DNA from: an uncultured Hungatella sp.
GTDB taxonomy: Bacteria; Bacillota; Clostridia; Lachnospirales; Lachnospiraceae
DNA length: 64,000 bases
NCBI GenBank assembly: GCA_910588505.1
Contig: CAJUPQ010000002.1
Coordinates: 1 to 64,000 of the forward strand
Direction of reading: 5' to 3'
The position numbers were made by a program, and so were the translations under genes. Positions 22,850 through 35,300 of the stretch are shown here, one piece after another (position 1 is the first letter of the stretch; every line of letters starts with the position of its first letter). Below the pieces are notes generated by a model. It was not told where the DNA came from. It saw only the letters and a list, made by a program, of their open reading frames with translations, and made no database searches.

Positions 22850-24133
22850 TCACCCCCGATCCACAAGCGTTTCCAAATCCTTATAAAATCCCGGGTAGGA
22901 GATGGACGCACACTCCGCTCCCAGAATTTTTGTCTCCCCGTCGGCGCATAGTCCGGCCACGGCAAAGGTCATGGCGACGCGGTGGTCCTGGCAGCTGTCA
23001 ATGACCGCCCCGTGGAGGGGTCTGCCGCCCCGGATCACCATTCCGTCATCTGTAGCTTCTACGTCGGCTCCCATGGCCGAAAGATTTTGGACCATGACCT
23101 CAATGCGGTCAGATTCCTTTACCCTTAACTCCGCCGCATCCCGGATCACGGTGGTCCCCTCCGCGAAGCAGGCCATGGCGGCGATCATGGGCAGCTCGTC
23201 GATGAGAGTGGGGATAAGGGCTCCTTCAATGACCGTCCCGTGGAGGGATGAGGAGCAGACTAAAATGTCCGCAGCAGGTTCCCCGCAATCCGTTCTCTCG
23301 TTTAACAGCGTGATCTGTCCTCCCATAGCCTCTATGACCTTCAGGATCCCTGCTCTGGTGGGATTTACCCCAACATTTTTTATGAGAATCTGGGAGTTGG
23401 GGACTATGAGCCCTGCGCAGAGGAAATAGGCGGCGGAGGAGATGTCTCCGGGCACCTTCACAAGGGTTCCGTAAAGCTCCCGAGCCGGTGAGATTATTGC
23501 TGTGGTTCCCTCCCGGCACACATGGGCGCCAAAATGCGTAAGCATGATCTCGCTGTGATCTCTGGACACATAAGGCTCTGTTACCCGGGTCTGTCCGTCT
23601 GCGTAGAGTCCGGCCAGAAGGATGGCGGACTTTACCTGGGCGGAGGCTACTTTGGAGGTGTAATGGATGCCATGAAGAGCTCTTCCCCGGATCGTGAGGG
23701 GAGCCCGGCTATTGCCTCCCCGGCTCTGGATCTGGGCGCCCATAAGGGCAAGAGGCTCTATGACGCGCCCCATAGGTCTTTTCCGGATGGAGGCGTCCCC
23801 GGTCAGAGTCACCGCGAAATCCTGAGCCGCCAGGATGCCGCAGATCAGCCGCATGGTAGTCCCGCTGTTGCCGCAGTCCAGATCTGAATCGGGACAGGCA
23901 AGCCCCCGGAGTCCTCTGCCATGTACAGACACCGTGTCCCCGTTATTTTCAATGTCAACTCCCATTTTCCTGAAACAGGAGATGGTGGACAGACAGTCAG
24001 CTCCCTGAAGGTAACCACGGATCTCTGTGGTCCCTTCGGCAATGGAGCCGAACATAACGCCGCGGTGGGAGATGGATTTATCTCCCGGAACCGTAACCTC
24101 ACCGCGAAGTTTTTTTATTCTGGTAAATTTCAT
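22850..24133 (-). CDS. aroA: 3-phosphoshikimate 1-carboxyvinyltransferase (EPSP synthase)
   Basis: This enzyme joins shikimate-3-phosphate with phosphoenolpyruvate, the sixth step of the shikimate pathway, in the cytoplasm. The 427-residue length is normal. Visible motifs are PGDKSISHR (about 17-25), LDCGNSGTTMRL (about 85-96), the GDISSAAYF segment and LRVKESDRI (about 335-343). It is the last gene of an aroF-tyrA-aroA operon, 48 bases behind tyrA. No anomaly seen. Confidence 0.95.
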   Translation of the reverse strand: MKFTRIKKLRGEVTVPGDKSISHRGVMFGSIAEGTTEIRGYLQGADCLSTISCFRKMGVDIENNGDTVSVHGRGLRGLACPDSDLDCGNSGTTMRLICGILAAQDFAVTLTGDASIRKRPMGRVIEPLALMGAQIQSRGGNSRAPLTIRGRALHGIHYTSKVASAQVKSAILLAGLYADGQTRVTEPYVSRDHSEIMLTHFGAHVCREGTTAIISPARELYGTLVKVPGDISSAAYFLCAGLIVPNSQILIKNVGVNPTRAGILKVIEAMGGQITLLNERTDCGEPAADILVCSSSLHGTVIEGALIPTLIDELPMIAAMACFAEGTTVIRDAAELRVKESDRIEVMVQNLSAMGADVEATDDGMVIRGGRPLHGAVIDSCQDHRVAMTFAVAGLCADGETKILGAECASISYPGFYKDLETLVDRG

Positions 24134-24181
24134 GATAGTTCCCGGCCTTTCCCATAGTTTTTATGGAGCGCGAAAGCATTT

Positions 24182-25273
24182 CTAAAAAAGCTCATAGTGG
24201 TATTTTTTTAGCCTTTCCCAGGCTTTTTCCATGGCCTCCCGGTCATAGAAGTCGATCTTTAAGGCGCCCTCCCCCCGCTCCCGGTTGTGATTGATCCCGA
24301 TATTTTTGATGCTGATGCCGCCGGCCGCTAAGATCACCGAGAGAGTGGAGATGGAGCCCACCTCATCCGCAATATCCACAGTAAAGCTGTACTCCGGCTC
24401 TACGGAGCCTTTTGGTTTGTCGGCCAATGTGTCGCGGTAAGCTTTGGAGGTTTCAAACAGCTCATAGATCCCATTGGTATCCCCTTCTTCAAGCCGCGCG
24501 AGGACCGCCCCAAGGGAATCCATGTAGAGTCTGAGCATCTGGGATAAGTTTTCACGGTTCGTCATGCAGATCTGCTCCCACATCGTGGGGGAGGAGGAGG
24601 CGATCCTGGTAATATCCTTAAAGCCTCCTGCTGCCAGCCGGTTCATCAGTCTGTCTTCCCGGTCCTGGTCCCGAACCAGGTTTACCAGGGTGGAGGCCAC
24701 GATGTGAGGGAGATGGCTGATGGCGGCCGTGATCTGGTCATGGCTGCCATAGTCCAGGACAATGGGGATGGAGCCGATGGCCGAGGCCACGGCCACAAGG
24801 CGGTCAACATCTTCCTGGCGGCTCTTGGCCGTGGGAGTGATGATGTAGTAGGCGTTTTCCAGAAGACGGTCCGAGGAATGTTCATATCCGGTTTTCTCCG
24901 AACCTGCCATAGGGTGGCCTCCCACAAAGACCTCCTCCATCCCTAAGCGGATCACGTGGCTGTGGATATCGCTTTTGGTGCTGCCAACATCGGTGACCAG
25001 GGTGCGGGGACCTAAGTAAGGACGGAGCCGGTCCAGATAAGCCGCGTTGTACTCCACCGGGGTACACAAAAAGACCATATGGCAGCTTCTTAACTCCTCT
25101 CCGATGCCGGAGAGGATCACGTCTATGGTGCCCTCCTGCCTGGCATGCTCTAATTTCTCCCTGGACCGGGCGTAGGCCATGATGGTGATATGAGGATCAA
25201 AACGCTTAAGCCCCCGGGCGATGGAGCCGCCTATCAGGCCAAGACCGATAAAGGCAATCCGGGTATCCGTCAT
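24182..25273 (-). CDS. tyrA: Prephenate dehydrogenase with C-terminal ACT domain
   Basis: This enzyme oxidises prephenate to 4-hydroxyphenylpyruvate for tyrosine. The 363-residue protein has the NAD-binding glycine motif GLGLIGGSIARGL (about 11-23), the conserved HPMAGSEKTGYEH (about 119-131) and a C-terminal ACT domain (YSFTVDIADEVGSI..., about 290-355), the likely tyrosine sensor. Its ATG overlaps the aroF stop (TAATG), so translation is coupled. Confidence 0.95.
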   Translation of the reverse strand: MTDTRIAFIGLGLIGGSIARGLKRFDPHITIMAYARSREKLEHARQEGTIDVILSGIGEELRSCHMVFLCTPVEYNAAYLDRLRPYLGPRTLVTDVGSTKSDIHSHVIRLGMEEVFVGGHPMAGSEKTGYEHSSDRLLENAYYIITPTAKSRQEDVDRLVAVASAIGSIPIVLDYGSHDQITAAISHLPHIVASTLVNLVRDQDREDRLMNRLAAGGFKDITRIASSSPTMWEQICMTNRENLSQMLRLYMDSLGAVLARLEEGDTNGIYELFETSKAYRDTLADKPKGSVEPEYSFTVDIADEVGSISTLSVILAAGGISIKNIGINHNRERGEGALKIDFYDREAMEKAWERLKKYHYELF

Positions 25274-26286
25274 TACAGGCTCCTTCCCACCAGCTGGGCA
25301 AAGGGTCTTAAGTCTTCCATAAGGGTCCCGAACTGGTCAAAGGTCAGAGACTGAGGGCCGTCGGACAGGGCGCAGGAGGGGCAGGGGTGTACTTCGATCA
25401 TAAGCCCGTCAGCCCCCACGGCCACAGCGGCTTTGGCCAGAGGCTCCACATAGGCCCGGACCCCTGTGGCGTGGCTTGGGTCCACGATCACAGGCAGGTG
25501 GCTCTTGGCCCGGATCACCGGCACCGCGCTGATGTCTAAGGTGTTGCGGGTGCTGGTCTCATAAGTGCGGATGCCCCGCTCGCACAGCACGATATTGGGA
25601 TTGCCCTCGGAGATGATGTATTCCGCCGCGTTGAGCCACTCGTCGATGGTGGCGGACAGCCCCCTCTTTAAAAGCACCGGAACGCCTGACTTGCCCGCTT
25701 CCTTTAAAAGCTCGAAATTCTGCATGTTCCTGGCTCCGATCTGGAGCATGTCCACATACTTTACGGCAGCCTCGATGGCGTGGGCGCTGGTGACCTCACA
25801 GATGACGTTAAGGCCTGTGGCCTCCCGGGCTTCCTTCATATATTTAAGCCCCTCTTCCTCCAGACCCTGGAATGAGTAGGGGGAAGTTCTGGGCTTGTAG
25901 GCGCCGCCCCGCAGGAATGTGGCTCCCGCCTGCTTTACGGCCGCGGCGGTCTCCATCAGCTGGTCCCTGCTTTCGATGGCGCAGGGACCGGCCATAACCG
26001 TCACATTGCCCGGCCCGATGACCGTGTTTCCCACAGGGATGACGGAATCCTTTGGATGGAACTTTTTATTTACCAGCTTGTAGCTTTCCGTTACGTTTAC
26101 GATCTTGTCCACGCCGTCAGAGATCTCGATGTTGGAACCGTGAAGCTTTGACTTATCTCCCACAACGCCTACGATGGTCACCTGGTCGCCTTTGGACAGA
26201 TGGGAGTGAAGTCCTTTGGACTGGATCAAATGGATTACATTCTGGACGGCTTCCTCGGAAGCGTTTGGTTTCATAATAATGATCAT
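25273..26286 (-). CDS. aroF: 3-deoxy-7-phosphoheptulonate synthase (DAHP synthase)
   Basis: This enzyme condenses phosphoenolpyruvate and erythrose-4-phosphate, the entry to the shikimate pathway. The 337-residue protein has an N-terminal ferredoxin-like regulatory domain (residues 1-70, MIIIMKPNASEEAV) and a barrel with VMAGPCAIES, GGAYKPRTSPYSFQG, LKRG and PVIVDPSHATG, the type found in Thermotoga and many Firmicutes. It is the first gene of the operon. The regulatory domain suggests feedback by an aromatic amino acid. Confidence 0.95.
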   Translation of the reverse strand: MIIIMKPNASEEAVQNVIHLIQSKGLHSHLSKGDQVTIVGVVGDKSKLHGSNIEISDGVDKIVNVTESYKLVNKKFHPKDSVIPVGNTVIGPGNVTVMAGPCAIESRDQLMETAAAVKQAGATFLRGGAYKPRTSPYSFQGLEEEGLKYMKEAREATGLNVICEVTSAHAIEAAVKYVDMLQIGARNMQNFELLKEAGKSGVPVLLKRGLSATIDEWLNAAEYIISEGNPNIVLCERGIRTYETSTRNTLDISAVPVIRAKSHLPVIVDPSHATGVRAYVEPLAKAAVAVGADGLMIEVHPCPSCALSDGPQSLTFDQFGTLMEDLRPFAQLVGRSL

Positions 26287-26328
26287 GGCAATAACCTCTC
26301 CTGAAATTTCATTGTGAATACGTTCCCC

Positions 26329-26357
26329 ATTTTAAGACAATCTTATCCATTTGTCAA
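26329..26357 (-). promoter_or_regulatory. Sigma-A promoter of the aroF-tyrA-aroA operon
   Basis: On the minus strand TTGACA (26357-26352), a 17-base spacer and TAAAAT (26334-26329), about 40 bases upstream of the aroF start. There is no room for a T-box or long leader, so the operon seems to rely on enzyme feedback. Confidence 0.85.
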
Positions 26358-26367
26358 CGCTTTTGTA

Positions 26368-26390
26368 CTTTAAACTTTTGCGGTTTAAAG
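26368..26390. terminator. Hairpin over the stop codon of the giant gene
   Basis: CTTTAAAC (26368-26375) pairs with GTTTAAAG (26383-26390). The stop codon of the 3428-residue gene lies inside the right arm. There is no clear T-run after it, so terminator function is uncertain, and transcription may continue into the aro operon. Confidence 0.4.
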
Positions 26391-29300
26391 CATAGAACAG
26401 GACGAAATATATTTCCCTGGCAGCTGGAGCTTGTGAAGGTGGAGCAGGGGCATGGGCGTGTCTGCAAGGTGGGAAAATACAGTCAGGTTAAAGCACAGGA
26501 GACTGTTTTCGTTCCAGGTGAGATCAGAGGAGAGCGCTATGTGTTTTTCCCTCCAATCCGCGAGAGCTTGGCTCCACATGCGGATATGGGCCTCTAAGCA
26601 GCCGGCGTTCAGCAGGACGGAGGGCTGTAAAAACACCGGCAGCTCTGTGAAGCATCCATCCGGAGCGGTCCGGTAGGCGTATGCTGCTTCCAGAGATATG
26701 GATATCTCGGACATTTCGAGGGCAGGATCGCGTTTTAGAAGCCGCTCAAAGAAAGCCGTCAGGTGATCACAAAGGGCTTTCGGACTTTCCCCGGAGCCGG
26801 CAAAGGCGGGCAGATCCACAGGCCCCCCTATATCCATAAAGGGATACAGGGTGTCATGAAAGCCGATAGAGCCCGTCTGGTAGATAAAGGGGGCGTCCAC
26901 CTGGCTCTCACCGATCTTTTGGTGGTTGCGCCTGACGCTTATCCGGGCAAAGGCGCTTTGCCAGCAGAGCAGATACAGGCCGGGGAAGCACAGCCGGCGG
27001 CAGGGAATAAGCTGTCCCCGAAAGGCTTCCAGAGGACGTCCGGCAGCGGTGTCCTTAAACCAGTACCAGATAGCGCAGGCTTCCTTTTTCCAGAGAACTG
27101 TTTCTATATCAGACGCGCCAAGGCTTACCACAGGCCAGGGCAGACCTGCGGGGGGAGCCCCTTCCACGCGGATCACAAGGGCGCGGATGCCCTGGATCTC
27201 CTCCACAGACTCCCTGAGACAAAAGGAGTAGGTCACTCCGGCGTCTGTAACAGATGCCCGGTTTGATGGCCGGCTTTGGACAGCCTTTATCACCTGGCTG
27301 GAAAGGGTGATAAAGGAGCCGACGGCCTGATGGCCGCAGACCGTCTCCCTGGAGGCTTTGTCCATATCCGGCTGAACCTTTAAGGCGTAGGTTTCAAGGT
27401 CGTCTTTGATCTGCGGATAGAGACTTACAAAGGCAGCCAGGCTGTCAAAGAGCCGGTTTTCCTCCAGTCCGTCGGCGGCGTCGTTTTTTCGGTTAAAATG
27501 GACTGCCGCTTCCACCTGATCCTGGGGATAGTGGCAGGAACGCTCATACTGGAACCGGAAATCCCAGGTAAGGGCAGAAATGTCCTGATCCGGGTCCTGG
27601 TTAAACACATAATCCTGATTCCCAAGGAGAGGCGTCTCCGGGTAGCTGCGCAGAAGAAGGGGCATGTAAAATTCCCCCAGCTTCTGGCAAAAAGACCCGC
27701 CGCTGTCCCCTGTTACAAAGCTAAGCCAGCCGGAAGCCTCGTAGTGGTCGATCCCCTCTATAAAGTGGAAGCCATGTTCCAGGTGGGAGCCTGTGAACAC
27801 GGGATCCAGGGTGATTCCCGGCAGGATCGCGCCGGACCGGTCCCGCGCCAGATCGGGGCAGTTTATAAAACAGGCAAAAGGCTGATGGCCGGGCCGGAGC
27901 ATCAGCTTTGTGTTGGAGAGAGACATCTGGGAGAGCGGAGTGTTTTCCCCAGGCGTTACGGTTCCGAACAGCTTAAGGTCCATTTCCCCGTCCCTGATCT
28001 TTGGGCCGCGGCCGACAGCGGCTCTTGTCTCCAGGACTCCCTCGATCTCGTAAAAGCTGGACAGCCTGGTCAGAAGCTGCTGGCGGACGTGCTCCCGAAC
28101 AAAATCCAGGTTCTTTTCCCGATCTTTTTCCAGCACAGGTATCAGATAATCTTTTAATGCAAAGGCCAGCTGCTGTTTTAGCTCTGTAAGCTCATCATAA
28201 AAACTGCTGCCTGTGATCGTGTCTATGCGGATGACAGCCATGATCATCCGGGGCGAGAGAAGTTCATCCTCCAGGGCCGTTACAAAGGTTTTCATCCAGA
28301 TGTCAAGGTCAATGGCTCTGAAATCCATGGGCGGCGCTGTCTTTTGGGGGAGGAGACCGATTCCCGTCTCATAAACAGGCATCCGCAGGCTGTCTCTTGC
28401 CTCAAGTCGGTTGGAGATGGGACGCAAAGCCGCCAGCACATGGCTGTCTTCGAGGAAGGTCACATGGATGCCCGCGCCTGGGGTTTCTCCCTGACGGGTC
28501 AGCCACAAGGTTTCCTGGTTTGGCGTTTCGCTGGTCTGGGTGAATCCTACAGCCAGACGATACCGGAAGTTTCCCGGGTCCCTTAAAGCCTGCTCCAGAT
28601 TTTGGGCGAAGCCGGAAAGACTGCCTTTGGCGTCGGCTTTGGGAGGAAGGGTGGAGGAGGCGGCAAATACCCCGTCCATGGAGGCGAATTCCCCCGCTGC
28701 CAGACGTTTGAGACGATGCCATTCAATGGCGCAGGTAAGAGGATAGAGATCCTGGTCATTGATCATGGAAAGGTCAAAGGGGAATGTATAGAGACATTCT
28801 CCTCTGGGAGGTACAGGGCGTTCCCCTTTTTCCAGCCCCTGCAGGTAGTCACAGACAGAGCCTGGACCGCCAAAGAGCCAGTGATACAGCAGGGACTTCA
28901 ATTCTTTGCCGAAGGTAAGATCCAAAAGCAGGGAAGTGGTCACCTGAAATTCCACGCCCAGAGGATCAGTCATCTGGAAATACAGGCTCTGGTATTGTTT
29001 TCTGGCCAGAGCGGCATACTTCTGCCTCGTCTCGGCGTTTGGAAGCTCTTCATATTTCTCCGTATCAAAGAGAAATTGGACCTGAAAGCATGGTTGTCCC
29101 TCCTTTTGGGCCTCCACCCAGTAGGATACAGTGACACCGGGCCAGGAGGATATGGGAAGCAGCTGGTCTGTGTATCCCTGAAACATGGGAAGGCCGTTGA
29201 TAAATCCCCCGGGGATAGGGTCCCTTAAGGAAAACTGGGAAGCGGTCACATTGCCGAACAGGTCCTGCCAGTGGCAGTCAAGCTGTAAAAAGGTTCCCAC

Positions 29301-32300
29301 GACGTTATAGGGATTGTCTCTGTCAGGGCCGGGCGCTTTGGTTAAGCCTGTCAGGGGAAGGGCTATGGTGTAGCAATAGCTTCCGTCTTTTTCCCCGGGG
29401 CCGGCGGGAAGAGCCAGGTTGCTTTCTGTGTAGCTGTCATTTTCCATGACGTGGTAGCCGAGAAGGGTGTACTGGTCCATGATCAGCGCCAGAGCCTCTG
29501 TCTGGGGGTCCGTGCCGGGGGCGGGAGGCGTGACGGTAAACGCGGCGGCGGCTGTGCCGGGGGTTAAGACCGGCACATATTTTTTCAGTCCTCCCATAAG
29601 GTGGACCGACTGTCCGGCAGACAAAAGGCCCGGCGTATCCCGATTCAGGGCCGCCAGCAGTTTTGTGTCGCACCCATATTTCTCTGAGATGGAGGTCAAT
29701 GAGGAAAGTTCTTTCTCATCCGTCACAATGGTCATGGGGGGAAGGGCCAGGGCTTCTCCCTCGTCCAGCAGATCCGGCCAGTGGATACGCCTGGGGTTGG
29801 CTGCTTTTAACTGGTCTAAGGTGACGCCGAAAAAGGCCTGGATCTTTTTCAGATCTCTGCCTGGGGCCTTTTGGTTTTGGGCCAGATAGACGCCTTGTTC
29901 TATCCGGATGGGAATGCCTTTGTTCAGACGGATATCCGGGTTTTGTTCGGCAAAATCTCCGGGGGCGCTGTCATAGGCCTGGCACAGCCGGTCGATGGAT
30001 TCCCTGCCGTCGGTGATCACATGGTCAACAGGCTCTAAAACCGTCTGAGCCAGAAGGGAGATCTCTGGCTCCAGGGACAGGGCGGCAGTGACAAAGGTAT
30101 TCATATAGTTTGTGACAGTGGCCTGTCTGTCTTTTTTGTCCCACAGTGGCAGGATCAGCAGCGACAGGGCCGTCCGTCCTTTTTCATCAAAGATAGAGTC
30201 AGGCAGACCCTGGATCTGGCCGTCCTGGTAGCGGCAGTAGTACAGGTAGAATCCACCCCGGTTAGTGATCAGGGCCTGCCACAGGGTCCGGATGGACTCC
30301 TGCACATCCTGTGTCTTACAGGAATAGTTTCCGGCATCAGAGGGGCTGGTTTCTGTGGACAGGTTCACCTTCACAAAGGAGGTAAAAAGTCCCTGGTCCC
30401 CATCTATGGTCAGAGGGCCGTCAGGGGAGGCGTATCCGACCTTAATCGTAACATCGTCTAAGGCAGGGAGGGCAGAGACCACACGCTCCAGAAGGAGAAT
30501 GTCCTGGGCTTTGCCTCCGGTTATCTCATACATAGGGCAGTTCTCAAGAGCCGCCTTTTGGACGCCGAAGGAGATGACGCAACCTGGCCTGTAATGGGTC
30601 AGGGGCTCTTCTTTCAGAGACAGGGACAGGCGGATGCCCCGGGGCCTTGACGCAGTCAGGTTAAGGAGAGCGTCCGGGAATTTCCACAGGCACAGTTCTT
30701 TACAGGTCTTGGCGTCCATATCCGCCCCCAGAGGCAGACCTTCAAAGGCCAGGGCCATTTGCCGGGAAGAAAAGGTAAAGGCCAGGGGAAGCTTTTGGAC
30801 CATATCCTGGGCCCCGCGATAGACCATCTGGTGGCTTAAGACCCGCTCTTTCCAGTAGTCTGCCACATGTTCAATCCGCTTAGCGTCCGGGCTGTCACAG
30901 GATACGGAGATGACGTAGGTGTTTTTCCCGCTTTCAAAGTCCAGCCAGGAAAGCTTATGAGGCATGGTAAAAGAAACCGTATAAGCGCGGTCGGGCTCAA
31001 ACCGGGAGGGGATGATAAACTGCTGGCCCGTAAGGGAAAAAAGACCGGCAAAGGGAGGAAGCTGTTTTTCATCATTTACCCAGATGCCTTTTGTTAAGGG
31101 GCGGATACCGTCTGTGGCAAGCCGCAGGCCGTGAAGACTGTAGCGGGTGGTCATGGCGGCAAGCTGCCTGATGGCGTCCGGGTTAAGTGCGCCCTCAAAA
31201 AACTGGTCCCCCCGGCCATTTGCCGCCTCATCCAGGCTGTACTTAAGCAGCTGGCGGGACAGCATAAGGAAATAGTCGGCAAACACCCACTCCGCCATGG
31301 AACAGGATTCCTCATCATCTGCCATGGGTCCGCCCTCGTCCCAGGCGGCAACGGCCAGCTGGTCAAAATACGTTCTAAGCTGGTCTAGCTTTTGGCTGCC
31401 GACCTCATTGTACCGGGCAAAGGTGTAGGACAGGTCAGAGCCGGCCTCTAAGTTCAGCCAGGGGACCATGGGGAAATACACGGCTGTGTCCACAAGCCCA
31501 GTCTCTTGATCCTGCCGGGGCAGAGGCTGTTCATGGATGGTGATCCGCACCCGGTTATTTAAAAATTCCGTCACTTTGGACAGGGGCATAGACAAAGCGT
31601 CCGGATCCTCCGCGGCAAGGGCGTCAGGATAGGATGTAAGGACCCAGTCCAAAAGGGCGCGGCACAGCAAGGCGAAGGAGTCAAACTCCAGAAACATAAC
31701 AGCCACATAGCAGAGATGCCGGGCATCGGGGGCTGCTGTCAGGCTTTCCCATTCGTCGTGGGCCACGGTCAGGGCAGTGACCAGGTAGGCGTCAAGACTT
31801 ACAGGTTCAGGGGATTCCTCTGAGATATAAACCATATTGCTCTTAACAGGCAGAAGGCTTTCTGCAAGCCAGGGCGCCTGCCCCCTTGCTTCTATCCGGA
31901 AGTCTGCCGACACCTCTGCGGAAAAGGACAGATGGATGGCGATCCGAAACAGCCCCAGATTGATGGACAGGCGCAGACAGATCCCCACCTGGCATGTAAC
32001 GGACAGCAGAACAGGCTGGCAGGCCTCTATCCGGAAGTCTGCCATCAGCGATATGGCGATCTGCACGCTGGCCTTGATAATGCCAAAGTCCACCTTGGCG
32101 AAGAGCCAGCCCGCCACCCCCACAGTTCCCAGAAGACAATAGTAATAGGAAGAATCCAGGCTGTGACTGTCCCCCTCTGGCAGGGAAGTCTCATAGGGAT
32201 TCCACTTGGCAAGGATGCCTTCCAGGATCCCGGTGGCGGTGAGAGAGAAGGCGGCGTCCAGGATCCCGAAGCGCAGGGATTTGCCCAGGCCCACTTTAAG

Positions 32301-35300
32301 CCCCAGGCCTAACGTCAGGACCGGCTGAAAGCTCCCTTTGGGACTCTGGGGAACGCGGCTGCAGGTCTCGCCGGAAAGGACCCCGAAGTAGAAGCCGCCA
32401 CAACCGGTAAGGGGCAGGCCAGGGTATACCAGGGCCTCAATGGAAAAGGACCTTGAAAAGTCATGGTTCCACGGAAACCCGATATCCACCTGAAAGTCGC
32501 CGTTGGTGTACACGGCTATGGAGATGATCGGCAGGGTTATGTTGAAACCGCCCAGGTTTAAGTACCGGGCAGAATCAGGCAGGGTGATCTCCGCCTGGTA
32601 TACTCCCAGGTTATCTTTCAGCTTTTTGTAAAGGATCTGGAATTCCAGCCCGGCCAGTATCTTGGCTTCCTGTCCTGCCAGAGCGACGCGCAGAGCGTAG
32701 AAAACGGGATCGTTGAAAACAGTCTGTACGGTAAGCAGATATCCGTTCTCCCCCTTGCCGGTAAGCTTTAAGATCTGGAGATCCGCGCCCATGATCCAGG
32801 CGCTGTCAGGATCATAACGGTTGGAAGACGCCAGATTTGGCATGTTTTCCATCAGGCTGATGGCATCCTCCACCTTTGTCACGGATGAGAGACCGTCCAT
32901 GGTTACATGCTGGCCCAGAGCGAAAAGCCTCAGATTAAAATATTTATTTCCGGAGCCGGAGGGAGCGGGGGCCTGTCCGGGAGCAGAGGCGTCCCAGGGT
33001 CCTAAGCAGTGGGTATCGCCTAGGGCCGATTCCCCTGTGTTCCACGGAAAATCGCCTGTAAGGCTTACCTGGACTTGCCTGTTTTTGTTGTTGGACTCCT
33101 CTTGTACATAGGCTGCCTGGATACCGGTGATCCTGGCGAATCCCAGATCCAGCTGTCCGATGCTTACCTGAAAGCTTACCTGACCGGTGGTGAAATTGTA
33201 TTCAAGTTCCAGGGCCGGCAGGGGGATCTTGTCCAGCAAATCCCAGGGGGCTTCCAGGCCAAAGCGGCTGCCACGGATCCAGGAAACCATGGTTTCTATC
33301 ATACTGCCTACGGTGGTCTCCTCTGTAAAGCGCAGCGTTCCCACCCACTGGGAGGCCTGGTTTTGGGAGACAGTGGCAGTAAGCCCGTTCCAGGTAAAGC
33401 CGAAGCTTAATACATACGGGTCATAGTCGTACCATATAAGAAGCTCAATGCCGTTCCATGTAAAGCCTGCGGACACCAGAGCATGGCTAAGCTCCCTGCC
33501 GTCGGCGCTTTTCTCCTTTCCAAAGGCAAACCGGGCGTCAAGGGTGACATCCTTTAGGAAGGGAACCGAAAAGCCTTCACAAACTCCTGCCGTGATCTGC
33601 CAGCTTTTGGCGGAGGTGTCAGTCATAAATTCTATATCAGCCACAGGAAGGTCCAGCCGGCCGGGGTTCCACCCCAGGTAATGGGACAGAAACGCTCCGG
33701 CCTGGGCTTTGCCGGAAAAAGACTGCCTTGCCAGGATCCGCCATCCTTTTGAAGAACTGTGCCAGGAACCCTGGACATAGAGATCAAGAGGAAGGGTGTC
33801 AGGAAGCAGGGTCATCTGGCCGGAGAGAAACAGGCCGGTATCTGTCTGGTCCCGGCTGACGTAAAAGCTTAAGCTTCTGATGGTAAGCAGGTCAAACAGA
33901 TTCCAGTGAGCCTGTACGCCTGCCGCCAGGAAAAACATCTGTTCTCCGGGCAATATGTCCAGGCAGAAGGCGGATATGGAAGATTTCAGGTCTATGGAAC
34001 CTCCGAACATTTTCACAAAGGCGTTCAGGTCGATCTCATTTTCCATCAGCCGGGCGTGGATCTGAAAGTCCGGGCAGGAGGCGGTTACAAGGATGACGCC
34101 TTTTTCGATGGCAAATTGTCCGCCGATCTGAAAGGAGATCCTTCGGTTTTTAAGATCACCGGGGGCGGCGATGGAGACTTTGACCTGAGGCTTTATGGAA
34201 AAGTCAGGATCTTTCATAATGGTCCAGGGCTTATCGGTCTCCAGAATGAAATCCATGGACAGGCAGGTTTTTTCTTTTAGGCTGTACACAAAGGAAAGGC
34301 TTTTCAGGCCAAAGCCGCCTAAGGTCTTTAAGGAGTCGGGCATGGACTGGATAAAGTTTATACCTCCCGCGATTCGGTAAAAGGGCTCCAGGACAGAGAC
34401 GGGGTGAGAAAATTCGCCGCAGGCTGTCAGGGCGCCGTCGTCAACAGGAAAAGGAATGGACAGATTCAGATCCGTTCCCTTTAACGTTCCCGTGAGACAA
34501 CCGGATATGGGAACATTGCCTTCCGCCACAAGAGTTTGAAACCCAAAGTTTTCCAGGCAGACCCAGGGCATCCCGGGAAAGGACCAGTCTTCCCGGCTGA
34601 CGCAGTGAAACTCCGATATCAGGGCGCGGGTGTATTGGGCGTAGGAAAACACAAGGGAGAAGGAAAAATCCATATGGGACAGGGAAACCGAGCCGTCTTT
34701 TACGGACACCTGGCAGAGGGCTTTGCTGGGATCATAGGTCTTTTCTATACTGTCCGGAGGGATGAGGGCTGTGAAGCTGCCCTGTGAAACGCCTTCAAAA
34801 TACTCTGCCAACCGAGTGCCGGTTAAGGTTTTCAGCAGATCCACACTGCCATGGCCCACTTCTCGGGCAAGGGTAAGGGTCTCGTATACATCCTCCAGGG
34901 ACGCGGGCGGGCTGTCCGGCCGTTGGGAGACAGGAGACTTAAGATCCAGCAGGGAATTTTTATATGTAAAGAACATGGTAATAAGCCCCAGAAAGAATTT
35001 GCTGTGGTTTGGGGCGCTGTAGGTCTCTTTGAGAGCCTGAAAATATTTGTATTCCTGAGTATCCAGGGTATAGGCTTTGGCTATGAACCGACTCAGGTTT
35101 TGGATAAAGCTGCTATAGGAGCCTTTCCCCTCCCAGGTGAGAAAGCGTTTCACGAAAAGCATGACCATATTATAGATCGGCCCGCCGAAAGGGTCGTCAT
35201 CATCTCCTGAAAAGACGGAGGTAGGGTAGCTGTTATAATTATGGGCCTGGGAGCACTGGAAAAAGGGCCTGCCGGTAAGGATGGTCAGGCTGGATGTACC

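Noticed and set aside
26287..26384. Possible T-box leader before aroF
   Set aside because: The promoter leaves only about 40 bases before the start codon, too short for a T-box.
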